Below, in pieces: positions 19,141-29,311 of a stretch of DNA of 64,000 nucleotides (position 1 is the stretch's first letter; every line of letters begins with the position of its first letter). Under the pieces are notes generated by a model, which ran no database searches, was not told the origin of the DNA, and saw only the letters and a program-made list of their open reading frames with translations. The stretch is from positions 186,001 to 250,000 of the forward strand of contig JARBJD010000065.1 of assembly GCA_033064195.1 (NCBI GenBank), in the 5' to 3' direction. Position numbers and translations under genes: made by a program. The stretch comes from Blattamonas nauphoetae (taxonomy: Eukaryota > Preaxostyla > Oxymonadida).

Positions 19141-22100
19141 ATGTCCGACTCCGATGAGACTTCTTCATCTGTTTCGCCTGACGATCAAATTCTTGATCAT
19201 TCTCTTCCCGTTGTGTTAGAACGATTCTTTTCATCAAACACAAGTGAAGATCAGCAGTCATTCGTCGACTTCCTATCTCATCACGAAGTGTCGAAACTTC
19301 CACTCATTCTTCAATCTTTAATCGATATATTCTATTCAATGCCAGCAGGTGATACTCCTGAATCATCTCAACTCAGTTCAACAGACACGAAAAAACTCCA
19401 AATAATCATCATTCGACTCGCATCCTTCTCCTCATTCTGTTACCAGAAGAAACTGCTCCAGCTCTCTCTTCAGGCCATTTCTTTCCTTCTCAATCTTATT
19501 ATCGACTCTCTATCGGACTCTTTTCCACTTCAATTTCCACAACCAACGAACCCTCCTCGTAAAATGAATCATATCAATCTCGTCATATCTCAGTCACTCT
19601 TGGCAATCTGCCGTACACTCCCAATATTTTCGCCTGCCGAACAGGATAACTTTTCTCTCTTCTTCTGCTATTGTCTTCGCGCCAACCCGTCTCAAACGCA
19701 ACTTCTCTTTCTCATTCACCATGTCTCCTCGCAAACATTCCTCAAAAACCATTCCTTGTTTGTTTTGCATGCTCTTACTCATGGATTTAACCATTCATTG
19801 CGTGGAGAAATAGCTCTCACCTTCTCCGAAACATTTCATGCACAAACTCGCTTTAATCTTCTCCAAAAACTTCTCAAAATTGATCAACCACATGCAGTAT
19901 CATTTATTCCGCTCTTCATCCATTCTATACTGAATACTAATCTTCTCTCTTCAGAGTTCACTTCATCTCTCGTCACCCCCCTGTCACAATATATCACGCC
20001 ACAATCATTCCTTCACTATGAACTCCATTCAAACCCCGATACTCTGACCGAGCCTGATCTTGAAAATGTTGACCAGGAGGTTGATTGCGAGACTCTCATG
20101 CTCTCCATCAGCAAATTGCCAACCTCTGACGTCAAAGAACCATTTATCTCACTCCAAAAGCGAGCAATTGAGTCACTCGACCTGACTTTACCTAAAACCC
20201 TTCCATCTCAACAACCTCAATCAAGTGCTCAGCCCTCACCGCAATTAACACAAAGAATCACACCTCACCCTCCTTATCCATCACCTCCTCTTCCTCAACA
20301 ATCACCCACTCTTCCTCAACAATCACCTCCTCTTTCTCAACAATCACCCACTCTTCTTCGCCCCACAGAAACCGAATATATAACTTCGGAACCTGACGAT
20401 CCATATGGTATGGATGAAAACACAGTCAGTCCTTCGCCTCACACAGCACCACCACCCGAACCAGTCGCAACCACCACCGACGATGACGAGGATCCGTACG
20501 GAATGGACGATGATAACGCAGATCAACCAACAGCAGCGTCGGATAGCAGCAATGCGTACGACCGATTCTCGAAAGGTGAGGAAGGTGAAGAGATTCTGGC
20601 GACAGATCGACTGAGTGGGGGTGGTCCAGGGGGGAATGAAGCCGATTTCGATCAAGCATACAGAAATCTCACGATCGATGACGGACCAATTCAACCGGAC
20701 GAAGACATTGACTTTGATATCTCTGGCGTTTCCACTCCGGTCAGCAGGGGCGGCAGAACACTGGCCTCAGTTGACACTGACCGCGACAGTGTTCATCTTT
20801 CGGTGGATTCAGATGATATGAGCAACAAAGATGGAATGGATGAAGAGACAGGCAGCCTTTATCAAAACGTGCAATCACCTGTCAGCGAAGATCCTTACGA
20901 CATGGACGAAGAGCTAACCAATCATCAGCCACAGGTGATACCACAGTCGGCACCACAGTCGGCACCACAGTCGGCACCACAGTCGGCACCACAAGCTTCA
21001 CCAACTCAAATCTCAGACCCAACTCCTCCCGTGACTCTCGGACAGACCCAGCCACTTAGTGTGAGTGGTTCATTCACAGAATCAGTCGAGGTCAGCCAAC
21101 CATCCCACGCCACACTGGACGTTGATCGACTTCGACTTCTGGAGTCTCCCGCTCAACCACAGAGCAGTCCGGCACTCACATTAGCCGAGCCTGAAGAAGC
21201 ACCAGTAGCTGTCCTCGACTCGCCTCTCCTCGCAGGATACCTTTCAGCAAAGACAAGACGAGAACGGACCATCGAAACACAAGAAGCAATGACAGACAAA
21301 ACATCGTCTTCAATGACGCTCACCACTGGACAAGAACATCCTGTCCTCCCACGTCAGCGATTCTCATCTGCTGTGTCACTGCAATCTCATCCGAAGATCA
21401 CCCAGATTCCGAGATATGTCGAACCTGTTGACACAACACTGGACTTCATTGAAGACTGGATGCTTGATGATGAAATTCAACCCCCAGCAATCACCACTAA
21501 AGAGTTCTTCCAGGTTACTGATCGATTCATCAAGCTGTTTGTGGGAAATGCTTATCATCCATCTTCGTTTGCGACGTTTTCCTTCGATGCGGTGCTCCCA
21601 TGGGCGATTCCAAAAGCGGCCCTCGACAGAAACAGAGACCTTCATTCGTTCATCTCTGTTGTCACACCGCACACTCTGCGATTTGATGTGACGGACACCT
21701 TCACTGTTCAACACTTCCATCAAATTCTCAACAATCAACTCCACCTTCCACCATGTTCTCTGCCTCCTCTCCAATCCAAGCCCCCAATCCCATCCATGCC
21801 ACTCTCTCAATATCTCGTTGAGCTCTTTCCAAACATTGGTGACACAAACACTCTCTTCGCACGCCATTTCACCATCACACCCACCAATCGCTTCCCAACA
21901 GTTATCCTCACCTCGTCTAAACCAGTCATGGAACCACTTCTCGAAAAGAACGATTGGCCGTCAATCGAAACAGTCGAAGTCAGGTCGATGCTTGCACTGG
22001 CTGATAATGTTGAAGATCCCTTAATTGTGCCACTCCTCCACAAAGTCTTCTCCTCCTTTCCCACAAAACCGTCATCGACGCCGATCCTGTATTGTCAGAC

Positions 22101-25100
22101 AATCCCAACCCTTATCTTTTGCCTTCGCTCTCATCCAGAATACTTGGACACTAACACTTTCATCTTTGGAATGAAACACATCCTCAGCAGGATCGAAGAG
22201 GACACCCTTTCTTTTTCTGTCGACAAGCCTGAGATTTCAGAGCACCAACAAATGCTTTCGAACTTCTTTGCACTCTTCCTCCAGGCACTCTCAAATCTGC
22301 TCCCTCGGTCCCCACCACCTGTCTTCTCACCACCTCCATTTTTTATTGTCAGTTTGGTCTCCTTCCTTCGTGTGATCCTCCACCCGACAATCATTCCATT
22401 TCAACACTCCGCCACCCTCGCTCGAATCGTCTCACCTGCCATCGCTATTTTTGAGATTTTTGAACAACAGGGACATTCATTAACGGACGAACATACACAA
22501 CTCTTACACGCTTTGATCTCGGATCTTCTTTCTTCGATCCAACCCCTGATTGCAACGGAAGAAAAAGCAATCATGCAATCAATTCAAGATCGAACCAAAC
22601 TTTCGAACACATCGCAGTTGACGCAAACAACCATCTTGTTGGATCTGCTGGATCTCATCATGTCACTCTTGAAGCTCATTCAACCACTCACACCCGACAC
22701 AGATCATCTCTTCCAATCAGAAGAGCAATCCCGCCTCTTTGCCACACAATTGATCGGATTGTTCTCAACTCAATTCCATCAAACCAGAACGTTTTCCTTT
22801 CCCGAAGTGTTGCAGCAGAAAGCCTCTCGTCTCGCCTCGTCACTTGTTTCCCGATCACCATCATTCTGCCAGACAGTGTTGACACTCCATCTTGAACCAA
22901 ACGCTCTTAGAACGGTTCAGAACTCAACATTGGTTCACACGTTCTCGCCCCTCCCTGGATTCGTCTCCCTTCGCCATTCAGTATCCGAAAACTCATTTCT
23001 CCCGCATTTATTCCTCGCTGGTCTCCCTCCTTTTTCAGCGGCCTTCCTCTCCATTCCCGTCGAAGAGATTAACAAACACGAGCTATCATCTCTCAACTCG
23101 ATCATCCTTCAGCACGCTTATTCGACGGAGATCGAGCCAACCGCCAATTCTTCGACAGAGCCTTCTGACAACGACAGAAAAAGTGTTGTTCAGCAAATTC
23201 GGAATCTTCTCGAAACTGTCACAGCACCACTTCTTGAACAGGGGGTCGTCCTCGAAGAGGTCATCTCGCTGGTGGAGTGTTCGGGAAATGTGGAAGAAGC
23301 AGTCGCAAATCTCAATCAGCAGCGTTTGGCAAATGTGATCTTGATCCTTCCATCCATTCCAGACACGACTGACTCAACTCCAGAACAATCTTTCTCATTT
23401 CCACACGGAACACACCCCCTTCGCGTTAACCGTCCCAATGAACCAGCGAGCGAAGGAAGATACCGCCTGACGAGCATGATTCTCAACCTCCCAGCGACAT
23501 CTGCCCATCCACATTGTTTGGCAACATGTCTTCCCAACGAACAGTGGAGGCTTGTCACAGAATCGTCGTCAGAGGTGCTTGATGAAACGACATTCATCGA
23601 TAGCTTCATCATTCCGAACTCGTCAACAGTCCCTCTTGCCCTTACATACACAGAGATTGAACCGTCCTCAACATTTACGAAGGTCAGTCTCTCGGAGTCA
23701 GCCTATGAGGTTCAGAGACGCCACTTTTCAGCTGTCCGAGCAGAAGTCGATCAAATCGAAAAGGGGCTTCTTCACCTCACTGCCTTCTACAACACCTTCC
23801 TTCCCGTAGTGTCAAGCTCCCCATCGAACAAGCTACTTCCGTGGGTCCAGGCGCACTTGGAGTCGTTCCTGTCAACAGTGAATGGTTCTGTTTCACTCGC
23901 CGATGATCAAGGACGACCACGGTTTCTCATCGACTCACCAAACTTCTCACTCGTCCGAAGTGGTCTAACAACAAAAGAAATCAGCATTTGGTTTGTAGAA
24001 CAGCTTTCAAAAACAGACGACACAACTTCAGTCTCGTTTTTGCAGACGTTCTTGTCAATCGAACACCCGACCGAAGTTCTACGGACGATGCACATTTTGA
24101 TCATCCAAGCCATCCAAACCGTCACCAAATTCAACCCCGCCAATCCCACGATTGCCCTTATTTTGGGGACCCTAATTAGCAGCATCAAAGAAAGTTCCAG
24201 ATCAGCCATCGATTCATTCGACTTCGGTGTCTTCTCCGAACTCATCTCCACCACGCCTCAGTTAGTTTCGTATTTATCACACATTCTCCCGGACATTTCA
24301 GGGATGAATAAGGCATCAGACTCTGAAGAAGTTAGAGACGAACACAAACGAGCCCTCTCGATGTATTGCTGCTGTCTCAGAGCCATCACGCCATCAGTTC
24401 ATCTCCCCTTGAAAACCATCCTCTCTGCCCAATTTGTTGAGACGTGTTTGTCATTCGATTCATATTCACTTGGATCGAATCTTGGAAAAGCACTGTTTGT
24501 CCATTGCCAGGACACAGTTTTCGTCTCTATGTATGAATCAGTTCTCAAACAACGACTGGGATCAAACGAAGGACTGCCGTATTCCATCAACGCCTTCAGA
24601 GTCATTCTACACTACGCCTCATGCATCAACTCGGGTCTCTTACCGTCCTCATTGACTCACCTCATCACAGACTTCTTATCTGCTTTCCAACAATCTCACC
24701 AAGACCAACACTTCCCCAAAATTGCTGGAATCATGTTGACATGCGCAAGGCTGAGCACCCTCCTCTTGAATTGCCTTCGCACACACCTCAACACGTTTTC
24801 CAACTTCTTACTCATCCCGCAGTATCAGCCCGCGATCGCAGAACTTCTGGGTGTCTTTCTTCCCGCGGAGCCCAATCCTCAGCGACTATTCACTCCTCCA
24901 GTTTATCCATCCTGCTTCCACATTCTGACGTGGGGATCGACGCGCAGCCCGTATGGATTTGGAGCTAAGCTTGACCACGCCAGCTGCCTCGTCCTGAAAG
25001 ACACGTTCTTAACGAAGGGAGGCACAATCACACTGGCAGAGATGGATGCTGTCTCTTGGTCGTATCTGAAATGCTGTCTCCCTCACCTACCCGTCTCATC

Positions 25101-26472
25101 GGAAGAAGTACATGAAAAGGACGTGCGTATGTGGGACTCGCTCGAAATCCAGGCAGAGAGAATCCTGAACAATGGAGAACTGAACCCACTATCACTTGAC
25201 CAATGTGATTTCATTCTGGGACATTACTGTTATCGCTATAAAGGACGATTTCCGACACATTTGGATGGAGGGAGAATTGTGGAGAGGCTTGTGAAGTGTG
25301 AATGGAAAGAAAAAGATTCTGGTGTGATCTCACCACAGACCATCCCACTTCTTTCTCTCGTATCATCCATCTTACTCACACTTGTGCCTCAACTCGATGA
25401 ACAGACATCTGGCCTTGTTTCAACGTTCTTCACCGAAGTGTTTGAGATAATCGCTAAATCTGAATCCAGAAGAAATACTGAACCAATTCTATCGCAGTGC
25501 ATCTATCTGATTGTCTGGACAGCTCTGCATCCACCACATGAACTATTTCATCAGAGCCTAACAACATTCTTGCTCTCTCTGGAGAATTTCACAGCCACCC
25601 CACTATTCGTTCAACTCCTCTTCCTTTCGACTGTGAGAAACGATTTCCTTCAGAAAGGATGGCTGGAAGGCCGTCCGGAAGACGTCGAAGAAGAGTCAAG
25701 TGTCGACATCGTTCCAGTTCTTCCAAAATCTCTGTTCTACCGTCTGAACACTGGTGTTTCACTATCATCGTTCAGAACACTCTGCTTAGCACTGATAGAG
25801 GGAGCGAAAGAATGGAACTTCCTTCACATTTGTTGGGACTTTGAACATCCACAACATCTTACCGCCAGCATCCCTCTGATTCTGAATGGGATTTTACGAA
25901 ATTTAACAGAAAACCGAGACCTCTCTATTGAGCTGTTTGATGGAGGAGACACATCAGACAACAAAGAAATGATCACAACCGAACTGATTCAGACACTCTT
26001 TTTCCTCACCCTTCCCTTCTTCCCCTACGCCATTCGAATCCCATCGTTAAGCGTGATAGGGATTTTTGCGTCTGTCCATCGCGAGCTGAATGATGTGATT
26101 GTTTCATCTGCGAGTTTGGGACAATCACCACAGATGGATGGTATCATGCGACAATCACAGCAACACATCAGAGACAACCTTCTCCTGCCACTCTCTCTGT
26201 CATCCTTGATGGAAACACCCTCCCAGCCATTGACTTCACTTCAAAGTCAATATTCATTCTCGTGTGAGACCCGGTCATCACCACATTCTGCGTCGGTTCC
26301 GCTACAGATCCCACCCATGATTTGCACACACCCAACACTGATCACACTTCCGCTGGACCCATCAGACGAGATGGGGTTGATATTCACGACAAGCAAGTTC
26401 GCAGAACAATTCGAAAAAGTTGCACATTCGGTGATGAACAATGCGCTGTCAAACATGGAGAATGCCAGTTGA
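19141..26472 (+). CDS. Giant protein (2444 residues) with UBA-like segment and possible degenerate USP core
   Basis: A single exon from ATG 19141 (MSDSDETSSSVSPDD) to TGA. An in-frame TTG further upstream is not a credible start. Residues 1-350 and roughly 1550-2420 are Leu-rich alpha-helical repeats of ARM/HEAT type. Residues 375-720 are low complexity: PQQSP repeats, a PQSA tandem repeat, and three acidic DPYGMDE/DPYGMDD/DPYDMDE motifs (near residues 420, 450 and 584). Residues about 1360-1395 (LLEQGVVLEEVISLVECSGN then VEEAVANLNQQ) look like a UBA domain, which binds ubiquitin. Just after it, YRLTSMILNLPATSAHPHCL and WRLVTESSSEVLDETTF resemble the end of a ubiquitin-specific protease fold, where a GHY motif would normally supply the catalytic His. 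No Cys box is visible, so any such core would be inactive. Function unknown. Confidence 0.75.
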   Translation: MSDSDETSSSVSPDDQILDHSLPVVLERFFSSNTSEDQQSFVDFLSHHEVSKLPLILQSLIDIFYSMPAGDTPESSQLSSTDTKKLQIIIIRLASFSSFCYQKKLLQLSLQAISFLLNLIIDSLSDSFPLQFPQPTNPPRKMNHINLVISQSLLAICRTLPIFSPAEQDNFSLFFCYCLRANPSQTQLLFLIHHVSSQTFLKNHSLFVLHALTHGFNHSLRGEIALTFSETFHAQTRFNLLQKLLKIDQPHAVSFIPLFIHSILNTNLLSSEFTSSLVTPLSQYITPQSFLHYELHSNPDTLTEPDLENVDQEVDCETLMLSISKLPTSDVKEPFISLQKRAIESLDLTLPKTLPSQQPQSSAQPSPQLTQRITPHPPYPSPPLPQQSPTLPQQSPPLSQQSPTLLRPTETEYITSEPDDPYGMDENTVSPSPHTAPPPEPVATTTDDDEDPYGMDDDNADQPTAASDSSNAYDRFSKGEEGEEILATDRLSGGGPGGNEADFDQAYRNLTIDDGPIQPDEDIDFDISGVSTPVSRGGRTLASVDTDRDSVHLSVDSDDMSNKDGMDEETGSLYQNVQSPVSEDPYDMDEELTNHQPQVIPQSAPQSAPQSAPQSAPQASPTQISDPTPPVTLGQTQPLSVSGSFTESVEVSQPSHATLDVDRLRLLESPAQPQSSPALTLAEPEEAPVAVLDSPLLAGYLSAKTRRERTIETQEAMTDKTSSSMTLTTGQEHPVLPRQRFSSAVSLQSHPKITQIPRYVEPVDTTLDFIEDWMLDDEIQPPAITTKEFFQVTDRFIKLFVGNAYHPSSFATFSFDAVLPWAIPKAALDRNRDLHSFISVVTPHTLRFDVTDTFTVQHFHQILNNQLHLPPCSLPPLQSKPPIPSMPLSQYLVELFPNIGDTNTLFARHFTITPTNRFPTVILTSSKPVMEPLLEKNDWPSIETVEVRSMLALADNVEDPLIVPLLHKVFSSFPTKPSSTPILYCQTIPTLIFCLRSHPEYLDTNTFIFGMKHILSRIEEDTLSFSVDKPEISEHQQMLSNFFALFLQALSNLLPRSPPPVFSPPPFFIVSLVSFLRVILHPTIIPFQHSATLARIVSPAIAIFEIFEQQGHSLTDEHTQLLHALISDLLSSIQPLIATEEKAIMQSIQDRTKLSNTSQLTQTTILLDLLDLIMSLLKLIQPLTPDTDHLFQSEEQSRLFATQLIGLFSTQFHQTRTFSFPEVLQQKASRLASSLVSRSPSFCQTVLTLHLEPNALRTVQNSTLVHTFSPLPGFVSLRHSVSENSFLPHLFLAGLPPFSAAFLSIPVEEINKHELSSLNSIILQHAYSTEIEPTANSSTEPSDNDRKSVVQQIRNLLETVTAPLLEQGVVLEEVISLVECSGNVEEAVANLNQQRLANVILILPSIPDTTDSTPEQSFSFPHGTHPLRVNRPNEPASEGRYRLTSMILNLPATSAHPHCLATCLPNEQWRLVTESSSEVLDETTFIDSFIIPNSSTVPLALTYTEIEPSSTFTKVSLSESAYEVQRRHFSAVRAEVDQIEKGLLHLTAFYNTFLPVVSSSPSNKLLPWVQAHLESFLSTVNGSVSLADDQGRPRFLIDSPNFSLVRSGLTTKEISIWFVEQLSKTDDTTSVSFLQTFLSIEHPTEVLRTMHILIIQAIQTVTKFNPANPTIALILGTLISSIKESSRSAIDSFDFGVFSELISTTPQLVSYLSHILPDISGMNKASDSEEVRDEHKRALSMYCCCLRAITPSVHLPLKTILSAQFVETCLSFDSYSLGSNLGKALFVHCQDTVFVSMYESVLKQRLGSNEGLPYSINAFRVILHYASCINSGLLPSSLTHLITDFLSAFQQSHQDQHFPKIAGIMLTCARLSTLLLNCLRTHLNTFSNFLLIPQYQPAIAELLGVFLPAEPNPQRLFTPPVYPSCFHILTWGSTRSPYGFGAKLDHASCLVLKDTFLTKGGTITLAEMDAVSWSYLKCCLPHLPVSSEEVHEKDVRMWDSLEIQAERILNNGELNPLSLDQCDFILGHYCYRYKGRFPTHLDGGRIVERLVKCEWKEKDSGVISPQTIPLLSLVSSILLTLVPQLDEQTSGLVSTFFTEVFEIIAKSESRRNTEPILSQCIYLIVWTALHPPHELFHQSLTTFLLSLENFTATPLFVQLLFLSTVRNDFLQKGWLEGRPEDVEEESSVDIVPVLPKSLFYRLNTGVSLSSFRTLCLALIEGAKEWNFLHICWDFEHPQHLTASIPLILNGILRNLTENRDLSIELFDGGDTSDNKEMITTELIQTLFFLTLPFFPYAIRIPSLSVIGIFASVHRELNDVIVSSASLGQSPQMDGIMRQSQQHIRDNLLLPLSLSSLMETPSQPLTSLQSQYSFSCETRSSPHSASVPLQIPPMICTHPTLITLPLDPSDEMGLIFTTSKFAEQFEKVAHSVMNNALSNMENAS
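20942..20989 (+). repeat. 12-bp tandem repeat, four copies, within the giant ORF
   Basis: Four perfect copies of CCACAGTCGGCA encode (Pro-Gln-Ser-Ala)4. The identical codons show recent slippage expansion and make copy number likely to vary between strains. Confidence 0.9.
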
Positions 26473-26711
26473 GTGAAAACTGATTATTGCTTTGGATTGT
26501 GAAGTTTCCAGTGAACATGGTGATTCCATCGTATTGAAGCACATTTCCTGTTTATCTCTTGAGTTTTTCATCTGCATTTGTTATTTCTCAGCACATATTT
26601 TGTGTTGAATGGGTTAAACATCATGATGTTGAAGTTAGCTTCGATCACAAAGAAAAATGGTGGTTTGGGACAATTGAGGACAAAAGAGTGAATTTGAGCG
26701 TGAATTTTGAC

Positions 26712-26783
26712 GGCCGCTTGGTCTAGGGGTATGATTCTTGCTTTGGGTGCAAGAGGTCCCGGGTTCAAATCCCGGAGCGGCCC
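26712..26783 (+). tRNA. tRNA-Pro (anticodon TGG)
   Basis: The acceptor arms GGCCGCT and AGCGGCC pair fully, with discriminator C. The D-arm region is TGGTCTAGGGGTATGA, the internal A box. The anticodon stem CTTGC/GCAAG encloses loop TTTGGGT with anticodon TGG. The T-arm is CCCGG-GTTCAAAT-CCGGG with the B box GGTTCAAAT. There is no intron, the CCA is not encoded, and length is 72 nt. The sequence is typical of eukaryotic nuclear tRNA-Pro. It sits alone between two protein genes on the same strand. Confidence 0.96.
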
Positions 26784-26786
26784 ACC

Positions 26787-26792
26787 TTTTTT
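26787..26792 (+). terminator. RNA polymerase III T-run terminator of tRNA-Pro
   Basis: A run of six T begins three bases after the discriminator base, the expected position and form of a Pol III terminator. Confidence 0.85.
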
Positions 26793-26864
26793 GCATTCGT
26801 CTTAGTTTTGTGTTTAGCCAGGATCAACTGTGCTTTTGTCGTTCATCATTCAAAGAAGTCGAGC

Positions 26865-27867
26865 ATGGAAGTAGGAATTGTTGGACATGTGTGCCGTGAT
26901 CTTGTTGATGGACACTTCGTTGGAGGAAGCGGAGTATTTTACGGAGGAGCTGCTCTCCAAGCTCTGAACCAGAAAGTCTCAGTCTTTACTAAAGTTTGCA
27001 TTTCTCCAATCCTTGCCATTTTTTCCAATACAACACATCTCAGTGCAATTCACAAGATGAACATCTTTTTGAATCATTCCGTATTCATCCAATGACGACT
27101 CTGTTTGAAAATCTCGACCCAACGTCTGAAACTACGACATTTGAGGTATCAATCAACTTCCATGCATCAAAACATCTATCATCGTCCAGAATACTTATCC
27201 CGATGGACACCCAGATCATCGTGTCCAGATGGTCAGAGCTCAATCGTCGTCGTTCACTGAAGAAGATGTCAAGCGGATTGGTTCACATAAATTTCAGGCA
27301 ATCATCGTAACACCACTAATCGGCGAATTTCCAGAATCACTCATTCCGAAACTCGTCCAAGTTGCCAATGCTCCCATTGTTCTTGATGTTCAAGGTTTCA
27401 CGAGAAAGCTACAAGAAAATGGATCTGTCAGTCAAGGTGATTGGGAAAAGAAAACAAATTTTCTATCTTCTATTGATGTTTTGAAGATTGATGAGAAAGA
27501 GGGCTCTCTTCTCACCGGAAACGAAAAACTCTCCGAATCAAGCAAACTTTTGATACAGGCTGGTGTAAAATGCGTTGTGGGGACATGCGCCGATGGTCTT
27601 CTGGTTTCCCGACAACAGGGATGGCCAGAACAGATTGGATCACACGAATCAATCGACTCATCTTGGGCTGCCTGGGGCCGACCGAAAACACCAGAATGCA
27701 GGACTGGGCGAGGAGACACGACTTTATTTTCTTTCGTTAAATTCTTCCTCGTTGACAAACTTCCATTCCAAGAAGCAGTTCAGAAGGTGGCAACAATCGT
27801 TAACGAGAAGATGCAGCACATCGGAATCTTAACACCAGCCATGATAGATGCAATCAATAAACGTTAA
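26865..27867 (+). CDS. PfkB-family carbohydrate/nucleoside kinase
   Basis: Exons 26865-26993, 27044-27145 and 27190-27867 join in frame to 302 residues, with introns of 50 and 44 nt. The N-terminus (MEVGIVGHVCRDLVDG, then VGGSGVFYGGAALQALN) is the substrate-binding GG region of the ribokinase/PfkB fold. The C-terminal signature is GRGDTTLFSFVKFFL, the family's GAGD catalytic loop with Arg in place of Ala and the catalytic Asp kept. The middle contains APIVLDVQGFTRKL and VDVLKIDEKEGSLLTGNE-like strands. PfkB members phosphorylate sugars or nucleosides with ATP, and some plant and protist relatives are inositol or adenosine kinases. The substrate here is undetermined. The gene begins 81 bp after tRNA-Pro. 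Confidence 0.82.
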
Positions 27868-28230
27868 TTTGATCCACATTGGTCCCGTTTGTATGTCGTT
27901 CGTTTTTAGTCTCTCTGCTTGCTTGTGTGGACATTCCGACTTTGAACATGTTCTCATCTTCAACGTACCATGCAAACAGTGAGAGTGTTTCCTTTGACTT
28001 GCTCTTTCTTATTGCCCTCTCACAATTCATTGACGATTCCACAAGTTTGTCGGGCAACCCTCTGGTGAATGAGAAAAGTGTGTCTTTGAGAATGAACGAG
28101 CTGCAAAGATGTGGCGATTCATGGTCTCGGTATTGAGTTTGATGGAACCCTGTGTTATACTACGTGCAAGTTATTAACTTTCATTCGAGAATACCGACGT
28201 GAACTCGAGTGTATTGGGTAACTTTTAATT
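27868..28230. other. Intergenic stretch, no gene seen
   Basis: This 363-bp stretch lies between two plus-strand genes. A plus frame at 27879-28136 and a minus frame at 27854-28057 overlap each other. The plus one has a Ser-rich piece (SESVSFDLLFLIALSQF) that could be a scrap of a repeated gene family, but it lacks a start and any motif. Nothing firmer is visible. Confidence 0.35.
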
Positions 28231-29022
28231 ATGGGCTCACGACATCCACCAAACATCTTTCCTTTCACACAACACTTTCAACCTTTTGGAATGAACCCAG
28301 AACCAACCACTATCTTCCCACTATCTACCACGCCAATTTCTCATTGTGTCATTCCTGTTAGCCAATTAAACCTCCCGAAATCTGGTCCATCGAACATTCC
28401 ATTTAATCAACTCCAAACTGATGCTACAACACGAGTCTTGACGTACGAATATCCATCTATAGAAGACAGTCCATTAGCGCATGTTCATTTGGGTGAATTG
28501 TGTGCTAATTTTACATCGACTTTCATCTATTCACTTCCGTCTGTCTTCCTTCCTACGCCTGACTGTCAACTGAGCGCGTCCCTGATGTCGAACGAATTAT
28601 TTTCCCGGGCAGAGCATCAGCCACTTTTCGATTATTCACTCTATCTGCAATATATGAATGACATCTTCAGAGTCCTGTGCTCGACATACCGAATCCGTGA
28701 TGTTGAGATTTATCACGGTATCCACATCTTCACAACTTTGTGCACATGTTTCTGGCAATTTCCAGGATTCACGCTTCTTCGGAACAACACGCTCTCCCTT
28801 TTGCTCGTCTGCATCCTTCTCGCCCACAAGTGCTCAACAGACAATCCAATCAGAAATCATCAGTGGTCGCGTTCCTTTGGAATTCCTTTATTCTTTTTGA
28901 ATACGTTGGAACGCACTGCTCTTCATCTTCTGAATTGGCAACTTCAAGTTTCGCACCTCCAAATCATCAATATATCTGAGCAAATTGCGTCATCTCTTCC
29001 GGATTGTCGTCATAATCCTTGA
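28231..29022 (+). CDS. Cyclin-box protein, Pho80/cyclin-Y-like
   Basis: A single exon of 263 residues. After a Pro/Thr-rich N-terminus, residues about 130-250 form one cyclin box: YLQYMNDIFRVLCSTYRIRD, EIYHGIHIFTTLC, LSLLLVCILLAHKCSTDNPI, RNHQWSRSFGIPLFFLNTLE and RTALHLLNWQLQVS. The NTLERTALHLLNWQLQV segment matches the end of the box in Pho80-like and CNPPD1-like cyclins (N-x-LE-x4-L-x2-L-x-F/W-x-L-x-V). Such cyclins activate Pho85/CDK5-type kinases and regulate phosphate metabolism, morphogenesis or cell cycle. No C-terminal second cyclin fold is present, as expected for this class. The CDK partner is not in this window. Confidence 0.72.
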   Translation: MGSRHPPNIFPFTQHFQPFGMNPEPTTIFPLSTTPISHCVIPVSQLNLPKSGPSNIPFNQLQTDATTRVLTYEYPSIEDSPLAHVHLGELCANFTSTFIYSLPSVFLPTPDCQLSASLMSNELFSRAEHQPLFDYSLYLQYMNDIFRVLCSTYRIRDVEIYHGIHIFTTLCTCFWQFPGFTLLRNNTLSLLLVCILLAHKCSTDNPIRNHQWSRSFGIPLFFLNTLERTALHLLNWQLQVSHLQIINISEQIASSLPDCRHNP

Positions 29023-29311
29023 ATACTGTTCCTATTCTTTTTTCCCAACCGCTCATATTCCCACATCCCCGCTATTTCCTTTTTTGTTGTTTGCGGATTT
29101 ATGTTTTTCTCACTCCTTCATCTTGCAACTGGAAGAGTTCTTTCTATGTTTCGTCTCATCACCATTGAGGTTTTTCGCCCATTTCTATTTTTTTGTTTAA
29201 TAGAGTCGCAATAACGACATTCCGCCCAGTCAATTCTGCGGTTCGAGATCCTGAGATGGGTGAAGAAAACTGAAGTGAAAAACGATAAATCAAAAACAAA
29301 AAAAGTGACGT

